NCBI RefSeq assembly: GCF_015163075.1
Contig: NZ_JADDXU010000006.1
Span: forward strand, 124,001 to 188,000
Direction of reading: 5' to 3'
Source of the DNA: Streptomyces justiciae
GTDB lineage: Bacteria > Actinomycetota > Actinomycetes > Streptomycetales > Streptomycetaceae
DNA: 64,000 nt
Shown piece by piece: positions 8,226-16,560 of the stretch (position 1 is the stretch's first letter; every line of letters starts with the position of its first letter). A program made the position numbers and the translations under genes. The notes under the pieces are model-generated. The model saw nothing but the letters and a program-made list of their open reading frames with translations, was not told where the DNA came from and made no database searches.

Positions 8226-8869
8226 GCGCCGTCAGTGGCAAGAAGGTCGTCGTCTTCGACTACGGCTTCGGGAACGTCCGCTCCGCCGAGCGTGCCCTCG
8301 CGCGCACCGGGGCCGACGTCGAGATAACGCGTGACTTCGACAAGGCGATGAACGCCGACGGGCTGCTGGTGCCGGGCGTCGGCGCCTTCGCCGCCTGCAT
8401 GAAGGGCCTGCGCGAGGCGCGCGGCGACTGGATCATCGACCGCCGGCTGTCCGGCGGGCGCCCGGTCATGGGGATCTGCGTCGGCATGCAGATCCTCTTC
8501 GCGCGCGGCATCGAGCACGGCGTGGAGACCGAGGGCCTCGACGAGTGGCCCGGCTCGGTCGAGCCGTTGCAGGCCGACATCGTGCCCCACATGGGCTGGA
8601 ACACCGTGGACGCGCCGGCCGGCTCCGAGCTGTTCGCGGGCCTGGACGCGGACGCCCGCTTCTACTTCGTGCACTCCTACGCCGTCCACGACTGGTCGCT
8701 GGAGACGCTCAACGAGGCGATGACCCCGCCGAAGGTCACCTGGTCGACGCACGGCAAGCCGTTCGTGGCCGCCGTGGAGAACGGCGCCCTGTGGGCCACG
8801 CAGTTCCACCCCGAGAAGTCCGGCGACGCCGGAGCGCAGCTGCTGAACAACTGGATCGGAACCCTCTGA
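8222..8869 (+). CDS. hisH: Imidazole glycerol phosphate synthase, glutamine amidotransferase subunit
   Basis: About 215 residues from the TTG that overlaps the preceding stop (TTGA), preceded by a GGAGG-like ribosome site; a GTG two codons earlier (8216) is possible but sits too close to that site. The class I glutaminase supplies ammonia to HisF. The catalytic triad is visible: the nucleophile Cys in GICVGMQILFARG, and His and Glu in TQFHPEKSG. The N-terminal VVVFDYGFGNVRSAERAL is typical of HisH. The stop overlaps the priA start by one base. Confidence 0.96.
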   Translation: MSAVSGKKVVVFDYGFGNVRSAERALARTGADVEITRDFDKAMNADGLLVPGVGAFAACMKGLREARGDWIIDRRLSGGRPVMGICVGMQILFARGIEHGVETEGLDEWPGSVEPLQADIVPHMGWNTVDAPAGSELFAGLDADARFYFVHSYAVHDWSLETLNEAMTPPKVTWSTHGKPFVAAVENGALWATQFHPEKSGDAGAQLLNNWIGTL

Positions 8870-9594
8870 TGGCTCCCAAGCTTGAGCTTCTCCCCGCCGT
8901 CGACGTCCGCGACGGCCAGGCCGTCCGCCTCGTGCACGGCGAGTCCGGCACGGAGACCTCGTACGGCTCCCCCCTCGAGGCCGCCCTCGCCTGGCAGGCG
9001 GCGGGCGCCGAGTGGCTGCACCTGGTCGACCTGGACGCCGCCTTCGGCACCGGCGACAACCGGGACCTGGTCCGCCAGGTCACCGAGGCCATGGACATCA
9101 AGGTCGAGCTGTCCGGCGGCATCCGCGACGACGCCTCGCTCGCGGCGGCCCTCGCCACCGGCTGCACCCGCGTCAACCTCGGCACCGCCGCCCTGGAGAG
9201 CCCGGAGTGGGTCGCCAAGGTCATCGCCGAGCACGGCGACAAGATCGCGGTCGGTCTCGACGTACGCGGTACGACCCTCAAGGGCCGCGGCTGGACCAGT
9301 GAGGGCGGCGACCTCTACGAGGCGCTGGAGCGCCTCGACAAGGAGGGCTGCGCCCGGTACGTCGTCACCGACATCGCCAAGGACGGCACGCTCCAGGGCC
9401 CCAACCTGGAGCTGCTGCGCAACGTCTGCGCGGCGACGGACCGGCCGGTCGTGGCGTCGGGCGGCGTGTCGTCGCTGGACGACCTCCGTGCCATCGCCGA
9501 GCTGGTACCCCTCGGTGTCGAGGGCTCCATCGTCGGGAAGGCCCTGTACGCGAAGGCGTTCACGCTGGAAGAGGCCTTGGAGGCTGTGTCCTGA
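8869..9594 (+). CDS. priA: Bifunctional ProFAR / phosphoribosylanthranilate isomerase
   Basis: 241-residue (beta/alpha)8 barrel. In Streptomyces and mycobacteria PriA performs both the HisA and the TrpF isomerisations, and this window holds no trpF, which fits that dual role. The two catalytic Asp positions lie in LLPAVDVRDGQAVRLVHGE and in VVTDIAKDGTLQGPN. Phosphate-binding glycines are in LSGGIRDD and VASGGVSSLDDL. The gene therefore links this operon to the trp genes downstream. Confidence 0.96.
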   Translation: MAPKLELLPAVDVRDGQAVRLVHGESGTETSYGSPLEAALAWQAAGAEWLHLVDLDAAFGTGDNRDLVRQVTEAMDIKVELSGGIRDDASLAAALATGCTRVNLGTAALESPEWVAKVIAEHGDKIAVGLDVRGTTLKGRGWTSEGGDLYEALERLDKEGCARYVVTDIAKDGTLQGPNLELLRNVCAATDRPVVASGGVSSLDDLRAIAELVPLGVEGSIVGKALYAKAFTLEEALEAVS

Positions 9595-9995
9595 TGACTG
9601 ATGCCGTACGGCGGGTGCAGAGCGGGAGTCCCTGGGAAGAGTCCTTCGGTTTCGCACGCGCCGTCGCGGCGGGCGACCGGGTGCTGGTCGGCGGCACGAC
9701 GTCCTTCAAGGGCTCCGTGCTGTACGGCGAGGGTGATCCGTACGAGCAGGCCAGGGTCGCCTTCGGTACGGCGATCGAGGCGATCGGCGAGTTCGGCCTC
9801 GACGCCGGGTCCGTGATCCGTACGCGGATGTATCTGACCCATGCGCGGGACGTGGACGACGTGGGCCGCGCGCACAAGGAGCTCTTCGACGCGGTGCGTC
9901 CGGTCTCGACCCTCCTCGTCGTGGAGGGCTTCGTCGACCCGCGCATCCTCGTCGAAGTCGAAGTAGAGGCATTCAGAGGAGCCGTGAACTCATGA
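9594..9995 (+). CDS. RidA/YjgF-family deaminase-like protein
   Basis: 133 residues of the Rid superfamily, homotrimers that typically hydrolyse reactive enamine/imine intermediates released by PLP enzymes. The segment GSPWEESFGFARAVAAGDRVLVGGTT and the C-terminal DPRILVEVEVEAF are typical. It overlaps priA by one base and hisF by four, so it is firmly in the operon, near the PLP enzyme HisC. The conserved catalytic Arg appears to be in SVIRTRMYLTHARD. Whether it serves the pathway or general protection is an inference. Confidence 0.88.
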   Translation: MTDAVRRVQSGSPWEESFGFARAVAAGDRVLVGGTTSFKGSVLYGEGDPYEQARVAFGTAIEAIGEFGLDAGSVIRTRMYLTHARDVDDVGRAHKELFDAVRPVSTLLVVEGFVDPRILVEVEVEAFRGAVNS

Positions 9996-10747
9996 CCCTG
10001 GCGGTCCGAGTCATCCCCTGCCTGGACGTGGACAACGGCCGGGTCGTCAAGGGCGTCAACTTCCAGAACCTGCGCGACGCGGGTGACCCCGTCGAGATGG
10101 CCAAGGTGTACGACGCCGAGGGCGCCGACGAGCTGACGTTCCTGGACATCACCGCGTCGTCCGGCAACCGCGAGACCACGTACGACGTGGTGCGCCGCAC
10201 GGCCGAGCAGGTCTTCATCCCGCTCACGGTCGGCGGCGGTGTGCGCACCGCCGAGGACGTGGACAAGCTGCTGCGGGCCGGCGCGGACAAGGTCGGTGTG
10301 AACACCGCCGCCATCGCGCGCCCTGATCTCATCCGCGAGATCGCCGAGCGGTTCGGGCGGCAGGTGCTGGTGCTGTCGGTGGACGCGCGCCGCACTCCGG
10401 AAGGCACCTTCGAGGTCACCACCCACGGTGGCCGCAAGGGCACCGGCATCGACGCCGTCGAGTGGGCGCACCGGGCCGCCGAGCTGGGGGCGGGGGAGAT
10501 CCTGCTCAACTCGATGGACGCGGACGGCACGAAGGACGGCTACGACCTGGAGATGATCGCCGCCGTCCGCAAGCACGTGACGGTTCCGGTGATCGCGTCG
10601 GGCGGCGCCGGCAAGCTGGCCGACTTCGCGCCGGCGATCGAGTCGGGGGCGGACGCGGTGCTGGCGGCGTCGGTGTTCCACTTCGGTGATCTGCGGATCG
10701 GTGAGGTGAAGGACGCGTTGCGGGGGGCTGGGCATCCGGTGAGGTGA
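9992..10747 (+). CDS. hisF: Imidazole glycerol phosphate synthase, cyclase subunit
   Basis: 251-residue (beta/alpha)8 barrel that takes ammonia from HisH and converts PRFAR to IGP plus AICAR. The N-terminal catalytic Asp is in RVIPCLDVDNGRVVKGVNF, and the second catalytic Asp is in EILLNSMDADGTKDGYD. Phosphate-binding loops are in PLTVGGGVRT and VIASGGAGK. It is the last gene of the operon, with a strong hairpin 17 bp after the stop. Confidence 0.97.
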   Translation: MTLAVRVIPCLDVDNGRVVKGVNFQNLRDAGDPVEMAKVYDAEGADELTFLDITASSGNRETTYDVVRRTAEQVFIPLTVGGGVRTAEDVDKLLRAGADKVGVNTAAIARPDLIREIAERFGRQVLVLSVDARRTPEGTFEVTTHGGRKGTGIDAVEWAHRAAELGAGEILLNSMDADGTKDGYDLEMIAAVRKHVTVPVIASGGAGKLADFAPAIESGADAVLAASVFHFGDLRIGEVKDALRGAGHPVR

Positions 10748-10764
10748 CGGTTCGCAAGGGATGA

Positions 10765-10799
10765 AGTAAGCCCCGGCCGCCTGGTGGTCGGGGCTTACT
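10765..10799 (+). terminator. his operon terminator
   Basis: AGTAAGCCCCG and CGGGGCTTACT form a perfect 11-bp stem with a 13-nt loop just after hisF. It separates the his operon from the regulator gene downstream. Confidence 0.85.
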
Positions 10800-10807
10800 C
10801 ATGGGTT

Positions 10808-10859
10808 GATGCGAAAGAGAAGTTGCGCAAAATATGTTGCGCAACTTTTCTTTCGCATC
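10808..10859. promoter_or_regulatory. Large inverted-repeat operator upstream of the ArsR-type gene
   Basis: Two 23-bp arms (10808-10830 and 10837-10859) are inverted copies with a single mismatch and a 6-nt AT-rich spacer. Each arm ends in the self-complementary octamer TTGCGCAA, so two nested palindromes flank the centre. The region is strikingly AT-rich for this genome and ends 13 bp before the regulator ATG. It is a strong candidate for autoregulation by the winged-helix protein, and it could also fold into a long RNA hairpin if transcribed. Confidence 0.75.
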
Positions 10860-10871
10860 TACGGTGGGGTC

Positions 10872-11462
10872 ATGACAGGAAAAGAGCGGGACCGGCGGAT
10901 CACGGATGTGGGGACGCTGAAGGCGCTCGCTCACCCGCTGCGGATGAGGCTGTGCCGGAACCTCACGCTGATGCGGGTCGCCACCGCCTCACAGCTCGCC
11001 GAGCAGGTCGACGAGGCCGTCTCGCTGGTCAGCTACCACCTGCGCAAGCTCGCCGAGTTCGGGCTCATCGAGGAGGCCGAGCCGCAGAGCGCGGACGGCA
11101 GGGAGCGGTGGTGGCAGCTCGCCTCGGACGGCGTCAGCATCCACCACGAGGACTTCAGCGCCGCCCCCGAGGAGGCGGCCGCGCACACGGCGGCCAGCAG
11201 GCTCTTCGCCGAGCAGCGCATGGACATGTACCGGCGCTGGCTCGACGAACGCGCGCACTGGAGCGAGGCGTGGAACCGCAGGGCCGAGTCGTCCGAGTCG
11301 GCGCTCCGCCTCACGGCGGACGAACTGGCCGAGCTGAACAAGGAGATGCTCGCGCTCCTGCACAAGTACGACGAGCTGGGCCGGGCCGCCGAGACCGTCG
11401 GCGACACCGAGGGCCGCGAGAACGTCGCGGTGCACACGTACGCCTTCCCGTTCCGCGCCTGA
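10872..11462 (+). CDS. ArsR-type winged-helix transcriptional regulator
   Basis: 196 residues from the ATG preceded by GGTGGGG. The N-terminal winged helix is clear: LKALAHPLRMRLCRNL, then ASQLAEQVDEAVSLVSYHLRKLAEFGLIEEA (recognition helix and wing). The C-terminal half is charged and helical (RRWLDERAHWSEAWNRR, ELAELNKEMLALLHKYDELG) and probably dimerises or senses a ligand. No Cys metal-site motif is seen, so it is probably not a metal sensor. An MFS exporter follows 13 bp downstream, and the operator lies directly upstream, pointing to an efflux/regulator pair. Confidence 0.88.
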   Translation: MTGKERDRRITDVGTLKALAHPLRMRLCRNLTLMRVATASQLAEQVDEAVSLVSYHLRKLAEFGLIEEAEPQSADGRERWWQLASDGVSIHHEDFSAAPEEAAAHTAASRLFAEQRMDMYRRWLDERAHWSEAWNRRAESSESALRLTADELAELNKEMLALLHKYDELGRAAETVGDTEGRENVAVHTYAFPFRA

Positions 11463-11475
11463 GAGGACCTGGTCC

Positions 11476-12729
11476 GTGCCCGCCACGCTCATCGCCCCGC
11501 CCGCTGCCACCGCCCGCCCCGCCCACCGCGACGGCAACGTCCTGCGCTGGCTCGCCGCCTACACCTCCTCCATGGTCGGCGACAGCGTGTACTACATCGC
11601 CCTGTCCTGGGCCGCCGTCCAGGCGGGCAGCCCCTCGCAGGCCGGGCTCGTGATGTCCGTGAGCGCGCTGCCGCGGGCGGTGCTGATGCTCGGCGGGGGA
11701 GTCATCGCCGACCGGCTCGGGCCGCGCCGGGTCGTCATCGGCAGCGACGTGGTGCGCTGCGCGGCCGTCCTCGCGGTGGCGGCGCTGCTGTTCCTCACCA
11801 GCCCCGGGCTGTGGTCGCTGGCCGCGCTGGCGTTCGTCTTCGGCACCGTCGACGCGGTGTTCATGCCGGCCGTGGGCGCCCTCCCCGCGCGCGTGACGTC
11901 ACGCGACCAGCTCGCGCGCGTGCAGGGCATGCGGGGCCTGGCGATCCGGTTCGCGAGCGTCGTCGGGGGACCGCTCGGCGGACTCGGGGTGGCGGTGGGC
12001 GGGGCGGCGGCCGCGTTCGGGCTGGCCGGGCTGCTGATTGCGGTGTCGGTGCCGCTGCTCGTGTCCGTACGGGTGGGGGAGCTGCCCGCTGACGACAAGG
12101 CCGGTGACAACCCTCGCGGTACCGCCTGGAGCGACCTCGTCAGCGGGCTGCGCTACATCCGGCGGCACCGTGTCCTCGCCCCGCTGATGCTGGCCATCGC
12201 GCTCGGGGACCTCGGGTTCGTCGGGCCGCTCAACGTCGGTCTGACGCTGCTCGCCGACGAACGCGGCTGGGGTGCCTCCGGCATGGGGGCCGTGCTCGCC
12301 GGGTTCGGCGTCGGCGCGGGGGCCGCCTCCCTGCTTCTCACCGTGCGCGGGCGGCTGCCGCATGCCGGGCAGGTCGCGGCGTACGCCATCCTCGCGGGCT
12401 CCGTCGCGATCGGGGCGCTGGCGTTCGTGCCGAGTCTCGTCGCCGCCGTCGGCACCGCGCTGCTGGTCGGGCTGCTCGCCGGGCTCAGCGGCGCGATGTG
12501 CGGGGCGCTGCTCCAGACTCAGGCGGACGCCGCCTACCTGGGCCGTGTCACGGCCGTCTCCGGACTGGTCAGCCTGGGCTTCGCGCCGCTGAGCATGCCG
12601 CTGTCCGCCGCGGCCATCGGGGCGTGGGGCACGGGGCCGGTGTTCGTCGTCAGCGCGGCGGTGTGCGGGCTCGGCGGGGTCGTCGCCCTGCTGGTACGGG
12701 ACCTGCGCCGCGCCGAGCTCCCCAAGTGA
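11476..12729 (+). CDS. MFS exporter (EntS/MFS_3-like)
   Basis: 417 residues from GTG with about twelve membrane helices. The first helix pair (TSSMVGDSVYYIALSWAAVQAG) and the loop GGGVIADRLGPRRVVIGSDV carry the MFS motif A pattern. The length and even loops resemble the enterobactin-exporter branch of MFS rather than DHA2. It follows the ArsR-type gene with 13 bp between them and is probably controlled by it. The substrate cannot be read from the sequence. It ends three bases from the convergent TIGR03085 gene. Confidence 0.85.
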   Translation: MPATLIAPPAATARPAHRDGNVLRWLAAYTSSMVGDSVYYIALSWAAVQAGSPSQAGLVMSVSALPRAVLMLGGGVIADRLGPRRVVIGSDVVRCAAVLAVAALLFLTSPGLWSLAALAFVFGTVDAVFMPAVGALPARVTSRDQLARVQGMRGLAIRFASVVGGPLGGLGVAVGGAAAAFGLAGLLIAVSVPLLVSVRVGELPADDKAGDNPRGTAWSDLVSGLRYIRRHRVLAPLMLAIALGDLGFVGPLNVGLTLLADERGWGASGMGAVLAGFGVGAGAASLLLTVRGRLPHAGQVAAYAILAGSVAIGALAFVPSLVAAVGTALLVGLLAGLSGAMCGALLQTQADAAYLGRVTAVSGLVSLGFAPLSMPLSAAAIGAWGTGPVFVVSAAVCGLGGVVALLVRDLRRAELPK

Positions 12730-12732
12730 CTC

Positions 12733-13368
12733 CTAGATCCCGAGCTGCTTGCCCTCGTGCAGCTTGGCGATGGCGTCCTTCTCGCCGTCCAGGTCCACCT
12801 TGGCGGCGTTCTTGCGGCCGTACAGGAACAGCAGCAGCTCCGACGGCTCGCCCGTCACCGTCACGACCGGCGTGCCGCGGTGGGCGACCGCCGTCTGGCC
12901 GTCGGGGCGGCGCAGCACCAGGCCGGTGGGGACACCGCGGCCCATCAGCCGGGCGGTGCGCTCCAGGCGGGACCACAGGGCGTCCTGGAAGACGGGGTCG
13001 AGCTCGCGGGGCGTCCAGTCCTCCTGGGCCCGGCGGACGTCCTCGGTGTGGACGTAGAACTCGATCGTGTTGGACGCCTCGTCGAGCTGCTTGAGCTGGA
13101 ACGGCGAGAAGCGCGGCGGGCCGGTCCGGATGAGCTGGATGAGCTCCTCGTACGGCTTGGCCGTGAACTCCTCCATCGCCTTGTCCAGGCGGGCGGAGAG
13201 CTGCTTGATGAGGAGACCGGCGGAGGCGTCCGGGCGGCGCTCGCGCACCACCACGTGCGCGGCGAGGTCCCGAGTCTGCCAGCCCTCGCACAGGGTGGGC
13301 GCCTCGGGACCGGCGGTTTCCAGGAGATCGGCGAGCAGAAGTCGTTCACGCTTGGCGAAAGTCGACAT
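12733..13368 (-). CDS. TIGR03085 family protein (DinB/maleylpyruvate-isomerase-like)
   Basis: 211 residues. The N-terminus FAKRERLLLADLLETAGPEAPTLCEGWQTRDLAAHVVVRERRPDA is the four-helix bundle pattern of the actinobacterial TIGR03085 family, with the conserved Trp and the His/Glu positions used for metal binding in related mycothiol-dependent enzymes. The C-terminal part (GQTAVAHRGTPVVTVTGEPSELLLFLYGR) is an SCP2-like segment. The biochemical role is unknown; a thiol-related function is only inferred. It is divergent from hisI. Confidence 0.85.
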   Translation of the reverse strand: MSTFAKRERLLLADLLETAGPEAPTLCEGWQTRDLAAHVVVRERRPDASAGLLIKQLSARLDKAMEEFTAKPYEELIQLIRTGPPRFSPFQLKQLDEASNTIEFYVHTEDVRRAQEDWTPRELDPVFQDALWSRLERTARLMGRGVPTGLVLRRPDGQTAVAHRGTPVVTVTGEPSELLLFLYGRKNAAKVDLDGEKDAIAKLHEGKQLGI

Positions 13369-13451
13369 GCCGTCAGCCTACGACCGCGTAGTGGGTCCGC
13401 CCAGTGGACACCACGCCGGAACTGTCAGCGGCGCGCGGCACAATGGCACTC

Positions 13452-13844
13452 ATGACCAGCACGCCCCAGCCCACCAGCCTCGACCCGGAGATCGCCGCGC
13501 GTCTCAAGCGCAGCGCCGACGGGCTCGTCCCCGCCATCGCCCAGCAGTACGACACCGGTGAGGTGCTGATGCTCGGCTGGATGGACGACGAGGCGCTGCA
13601 CCGCACGCTGACCACCGGCCGCTGCACCTACTGGTCGCGCAGCCGCCAGGAGTACTGGGTCAAGGGCGACACCTCCGGCCACTTCCAGTGGGTCAAGTCG
13701 GTCGCGCTCGACTGCGACGCCGACACCGTGCTGGTCAAGGTCGACCAGGTCGGCGCCGCCTGCCACACCGGCGCGCGCACCTGCTTCGACGCCGACGTGC
13801 TGCTCAAGGACGCCGATTCGGGTGTCCCCGCCTCGGATCAGTAG
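13452..13844 (+). CDS. hisI: Phosphoribosyl-AMP cyclohydrolase
   Basis: 130 residues from ATG 13452 (MTSTPQPTSLDPEIAARL); an in-frame GTG at 13404 and ATG at 13443 lie upstream. It opens the adenine ring of PR-AMP, the third step of histidine synthesis. The zinc/Mg core DEALHRTLTTGRCTYWSRSR, the segment KSVALDCDADTVLVKV, and GAACHTGARTCF with the conserved Cys and His residues are all present. It stands away from the main his operon, beside trpE, with 11 bp between the two, so the two may be cotranscribed. Confidence 0.95.
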   Translation: MTSTPQPTSLDPEIAARLKRSADGLVPAIAQQYDTGEVLMLGWMDDEALHRTLTTGRCTYWSRSRQEYWVKGDTSGHFQWVKSVALDCDADTVLVKVDQVGAACHTGARTCFDADVLLKDADSGVPASDQ

Positions 13845-13855
13845 GGTCAGCCGCC

Positions 13856-15334
13856 ATGGACCTCGAGACCTTCCGCAAGCTCGCCACCGACCGGCGTGTC
13901 ATCCCGGTCACGCGCAAGCTCCTCGCCGACGGCGACACCCCGGTCGCGCTCTACCGCAAGCTCGCCGCCGAGCGCCCCGGCACCTTCCTGCTGGAGTCCG
14001 CGGAGAACGGCCGCTCCTGGTCCCGCTACTCCTTCGTGGGCGTCCGATCAGCGGCCACGCTCACCGCGCGCGACGGGCAGGCCCACTGGCTCGGTGCCCC
14101 GCCCGTCGGCGTCCCCGTCGACGGCGACCCGCTCGCCGCCCTGCGCGCCACCATCGAGGCCCTGCACACCCCGCACCAGGAAGGCATGCCGCCCTTCACC
14201 GGCGGCATGGTCGGCTATCTCGGCTACGACATCGTCCGCCGCCTGGAGAAGATCGGCCCGGGCGAGCGCGACGACCTCCAGCTGCCCGAGCTCACCATGC
14301 TCCTCACCAGCGACCTCGCCGTCATGGACCACTGGGAGGGCTCGGTCCTGCTGATCGCCAACGCGATCAACCACAACGACCTCGACACCGGCGTCGACGA
14401 GGCCTACGCCGACGCGGTGGCCCGTCTGGACGCCATGGAGGCGGACCTGTCCCGCGCGGTCGCCCAGCCGCCCGCCGTCCTCCCGCCCTCCGAACTCCCC
14501 GAGTACACCGCCCTGTGGGGCGGCGAGGACTTCCAGGCGGCCGTCGAGGACATCAAGGAGCGCATCCGCGCGGGCGAGGCCTTCCAGGTCGTCCCCTCCC
14601 AGCGCTTCGAAACACCGTGCACGGCAAGCGCGTTGGACGTCTACCGGGTCCTGAGGGCCACCAACCCCTCCCCGTACATGTACCTGTTCCGCTTCGACGG
14701 ATTCGACGTCGTGGGATCCAGTCCGGAAGCCCTGGTCAAGGTCGAGGACGGGCGGGCCATGGTCCACCCCATCGCCGGCACCCGCTGGCGCGGGGCCACC
14801 CCGCAGGAGGACCAGGCCCTCGCCGACGAACTGCTCGCCGACCCCAAGGAGCGCGCCGAGCACCTGATGCTGGTCGACCTCGGCCGCAACGACCTGGGGC
14901 GGGTCTGCGAACCGGGCTCCGTCGAGGTCGTCGACTTCATGTCCGTCGAGCGGTACTCGCACGTGATGCACATCGTCTCGACGGTCACCGGAAAGGTGGC
15001 GGAGGGCCGCACGGCCTTCGACGTCCTCACGGCCTGCTTCCCGGCCGGCACCCTCTCCGGCGCCCCGAAGCCCCGCGCGATGCAGATCATCGACGAACTC
15101 GAGCCGTCCCGACGCGGGTTGTACGGCGGCTGCGTCGGCTACCTCGACTTCGCGGGCGACTCCGACACGGCCATCGCCATCCGAACGGCCCTGCTCAGAG
15201 GCGGTACGGCGTACGTCCAGGCGGGCGCCGGGATCGTCGCCGACTCCGACCCGGTCGCCGAGGACACCGAGTGCCGCAACAAGGCGGCGGCGGTGCTGCG
15301 CGCGGTGCACACGGCGAACCGGCTCGGGCAATAG
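13856..15334 (+). CDS. trpE: Anthranilate synthase component I
   Basis: 492 residues from ATG 13856. It converts chorismate to anthranilate using ammonia from an amidotransferase subunit that is not encoded in this window. The N-terminal feedback-site motif LLES is present (TFLLESAENG), with NPSPYMYLF. The chorismate-binding domain shows PIAGTRWRG, LVDLGRNDLGRVC, TLSGAPKPRAMQIIDELE, YGGCVGYLDF and QAGAGIVADSDPVAEDTEC. Retention of LLES suggests normal inhibition by tryptophan. It lies next to hisI upstream and a hairpin downstream. Confidence 0.96.
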   Translation: MDLETFRKLATDRRVIPVTRKLLADGDTPVALYRKLAAERPGTFLLESAENGRSWSRYSFVGVRSAATLTARDGQAHWLGAPPVGVPVDGDPLAALRATIEALHTPHQEGMPPFTGGMVGYLGYDIVRRLEKIGPGERDDLQLPELTMLLTSDLAVMDHWEGSVLLIANAINHNDLDTGVDEAYADAVARLDAMEADLSRAVAQPPAVLPPSELPEYTALWGGEDFQAAVEDIKERIRAGEAFQVVPSQRFETPCTASALDVYRVLRATNPSPYMYLFRFDGFDVVGSSPEALVKVEDGRAMVHPIAGTRWRGATPQEDQALADELLADPKERAEHLMLVDLGRNDLGRVCEPGSVEVVDFMSVERYSHVMHIVSTVTGKVAEGRTAFDVLTACFPAGTLSGAPKPRAMQIIDELEPSRRGLYGGCVGYLDFAGDSDTAIAIRTALLRGGTAYVQAGAGIVADSDPVAEDTECRNKAAAVLRAVHTANRLGQ

Positions 15335-15348
15335 GGCGCTTCTCATAG

Positions 15349-15378
15349 GAACCCCGGGTGACGGTTCGCCCGGGGTTC
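15349..15378 (+). terminator. Hairpin after trpE
   Basis: GAACCCCGGG and CCCGGGGTTC form a perfect 10-bp stem with a 10-nt loop. It lies 14 bp past the trpE stop and just ahead of the GTG of the next gene. Confidence 0.7.
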
Positions 15379-15386
15379 GGGCGATA

Positions 15387-16028
15387 GTGGAGTACGTGAC
15401 TGCTGTTCCTCTCCCTCGTTCCGAAGCCGCAGGGCCCGCCAGGGCCGGCCGCCTCAGCCTCGCCGTAGCTCTGCTGGCCGGTGCCCTCGGCGCGGCCGTG
15501 GCGCTGCTCGCAACCCGTCAACAGTGGTCGTCGGGCACCGCGACGGTGGCCGGCGGCGACTTCCCGCTGACCGCCAAGGGCAGCGACGTCACGGGCGTCC
15601 CCGCGGCGCTCGCCATAGTGGGCCTCGCCGCGCTCGTCGCCGTCTTCGCCGTCCGCAAGGTGGGCCGCTTCGCGGTCGCCGCGCTGCTGGCCCTCTCGGG
15701 CGTCGGCATCGTCGTCGCGGCGCTGCTCGGCGTGTCCGACAGCTCGGCGCTCGACGAACAGGCGGCGTCCGCCTCCGGGGACGCGGCCGCCACGGTCGAT
15801 GGCCTCAGCCATACCGCGTGGCCGTACGTCGCGGTCGCCGGCGGGGCGTTGATTCTGCTGGCCGGGTTGCTGGCGTTGCGGTACGGGCGGATGTGGCCCG
15901 CGATGTCCGGGCGTTACGAGAGGAACGGGGCGCCTCGGGCGGTTCGGCGGGCGAAGGCCGTTGATCCTGAGCGGCCTGAGGAGATGTGGAAGGCGTTGGA
16001 TCGGGGCGAGGATCCGACGGGGGCGTAG
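15387..16028 (+). CDS. Trp-operon-associated membrane protein (TIGR02234 family)
   Basis: 213 residues from GTG 15387; another GTG at 15396 is possible. Four hydrophobic segments are visible (residues about 23-43, 70-86, 93-112 and 147-168), with an extracytoplasmic-looking loop after the first (QQWSSGTATVAGGDFPLTAKGSDVTG). The QQW...G..L.G..V.GVPAAL pattern is typical of the actinobacterial Trp_oprn_chp family, which is found near trp genes. The C-terminal tail RPEEMWKALDRGEDPT is also characteristic. Its biochemical role is unknown. Confidence 0.85.
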   Translation: MEYVTAVPLPRSEAAGPARAGRLSLAVALLAGALGAAVALLATRQQWSSGTATVAGGDFPLTAKGSDVTGVPAALAIVGLAALVAVFAVRKVGRFAVAALLALSGVGIVVAALLGVSDSSALDEQAASASGDAAATVDGLSHTAWPYVAVAGGALILLAGLLALRYGRMWPAMSGRYERNGAPRAVRRAKAVDPERPEEMWKALDRGEDPTGA

Positions 16029-16069
16029 CGCTCCGCTGGGGAGGGCCCGTTTTCGGGTGCGGGCCGTCC

Positions 16070-16100
16070 GTGGCTGGTCGCGCAGTTCCCCGCGCCCCTT
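16070..16100. repeat. 31-bp dispersed repeat, copy A
   Basis: This copy is in the same orientation as 44682-44712 and the reverse complement of 18144-18174. The central part reads GGGGAACTGCGCGACC on the minus strand. It lies between the Trp-associated membrane protein and the HGxxPAAW gene. I recall this sequence as a very frequent intergenic element of Streptomyces chromosomes; its function is not established. Confidence 0.85.
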
Positions 16101-16224
16101 GGGTGGGTCCACTCACCCCCGTTGACCCGCTAGGGCCACCCCTGCTCACCTCTCCCGTACACGTGCGGAAGAATGGTCTCCGAGCGTCCGGCTCAGACAC
16201 GAATACAGCAACGAGGAGCAAGTC

Positions 16225-16473
16225 ATGGCGGGCAGCAGCCACGGTCACACCCCGGCCGCCTGGACCGGTGTCACTATCGCCTTCATCGGTTTCTGCGTCG
16301 CGGGCGCCTTCATGGTGATGGCCCAGCCCGCAGGCTTCTGGGCCGGCATGGCGATCGTGGTCATCGGCGGCATCGTCGGCTGGATCATGAGCGCGATGGG
16401 CATGGGCCAGCCGAAGGACGCCCACAAGGACCTCCTCGCCTCGCAGCCGGAGCCCGCGAGCGCCAAGGGCTGA
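16225..16473 (+). CDS. HGxxPAAW family small membrane protein
   Basis: 82 residues. The N-terminus HGHTPAAW gives the family its name, and two membrane helices follow (GVTIAFIGFCVAGAFMVMA and GMAIVVIGGIVGWIMSAMGM), then a hydrophilic tail. A clear GAGGAG ribosome site precedes the ATG. The family is known to me only as actinobacterial and near trp genes. No function has been assigned. Confidence 0.9.
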   Translation: MAGSSHGHTPAAWTGVTIAFIGFCVAGAFMVMAQPAGFWAGMAIVVIGGIVGWIMSAMGMGQPKDAHKDLLASQPEPASAKG

Positions 16474-16560
16474 AGGCGACAGCAGCCACCTCGTGGAGGG
16501 GCGGACCGGCGGAAGCGCCGGGGCCGCCCCTCACGCGCGTCCGGGGTCCCGCGGGGCACA

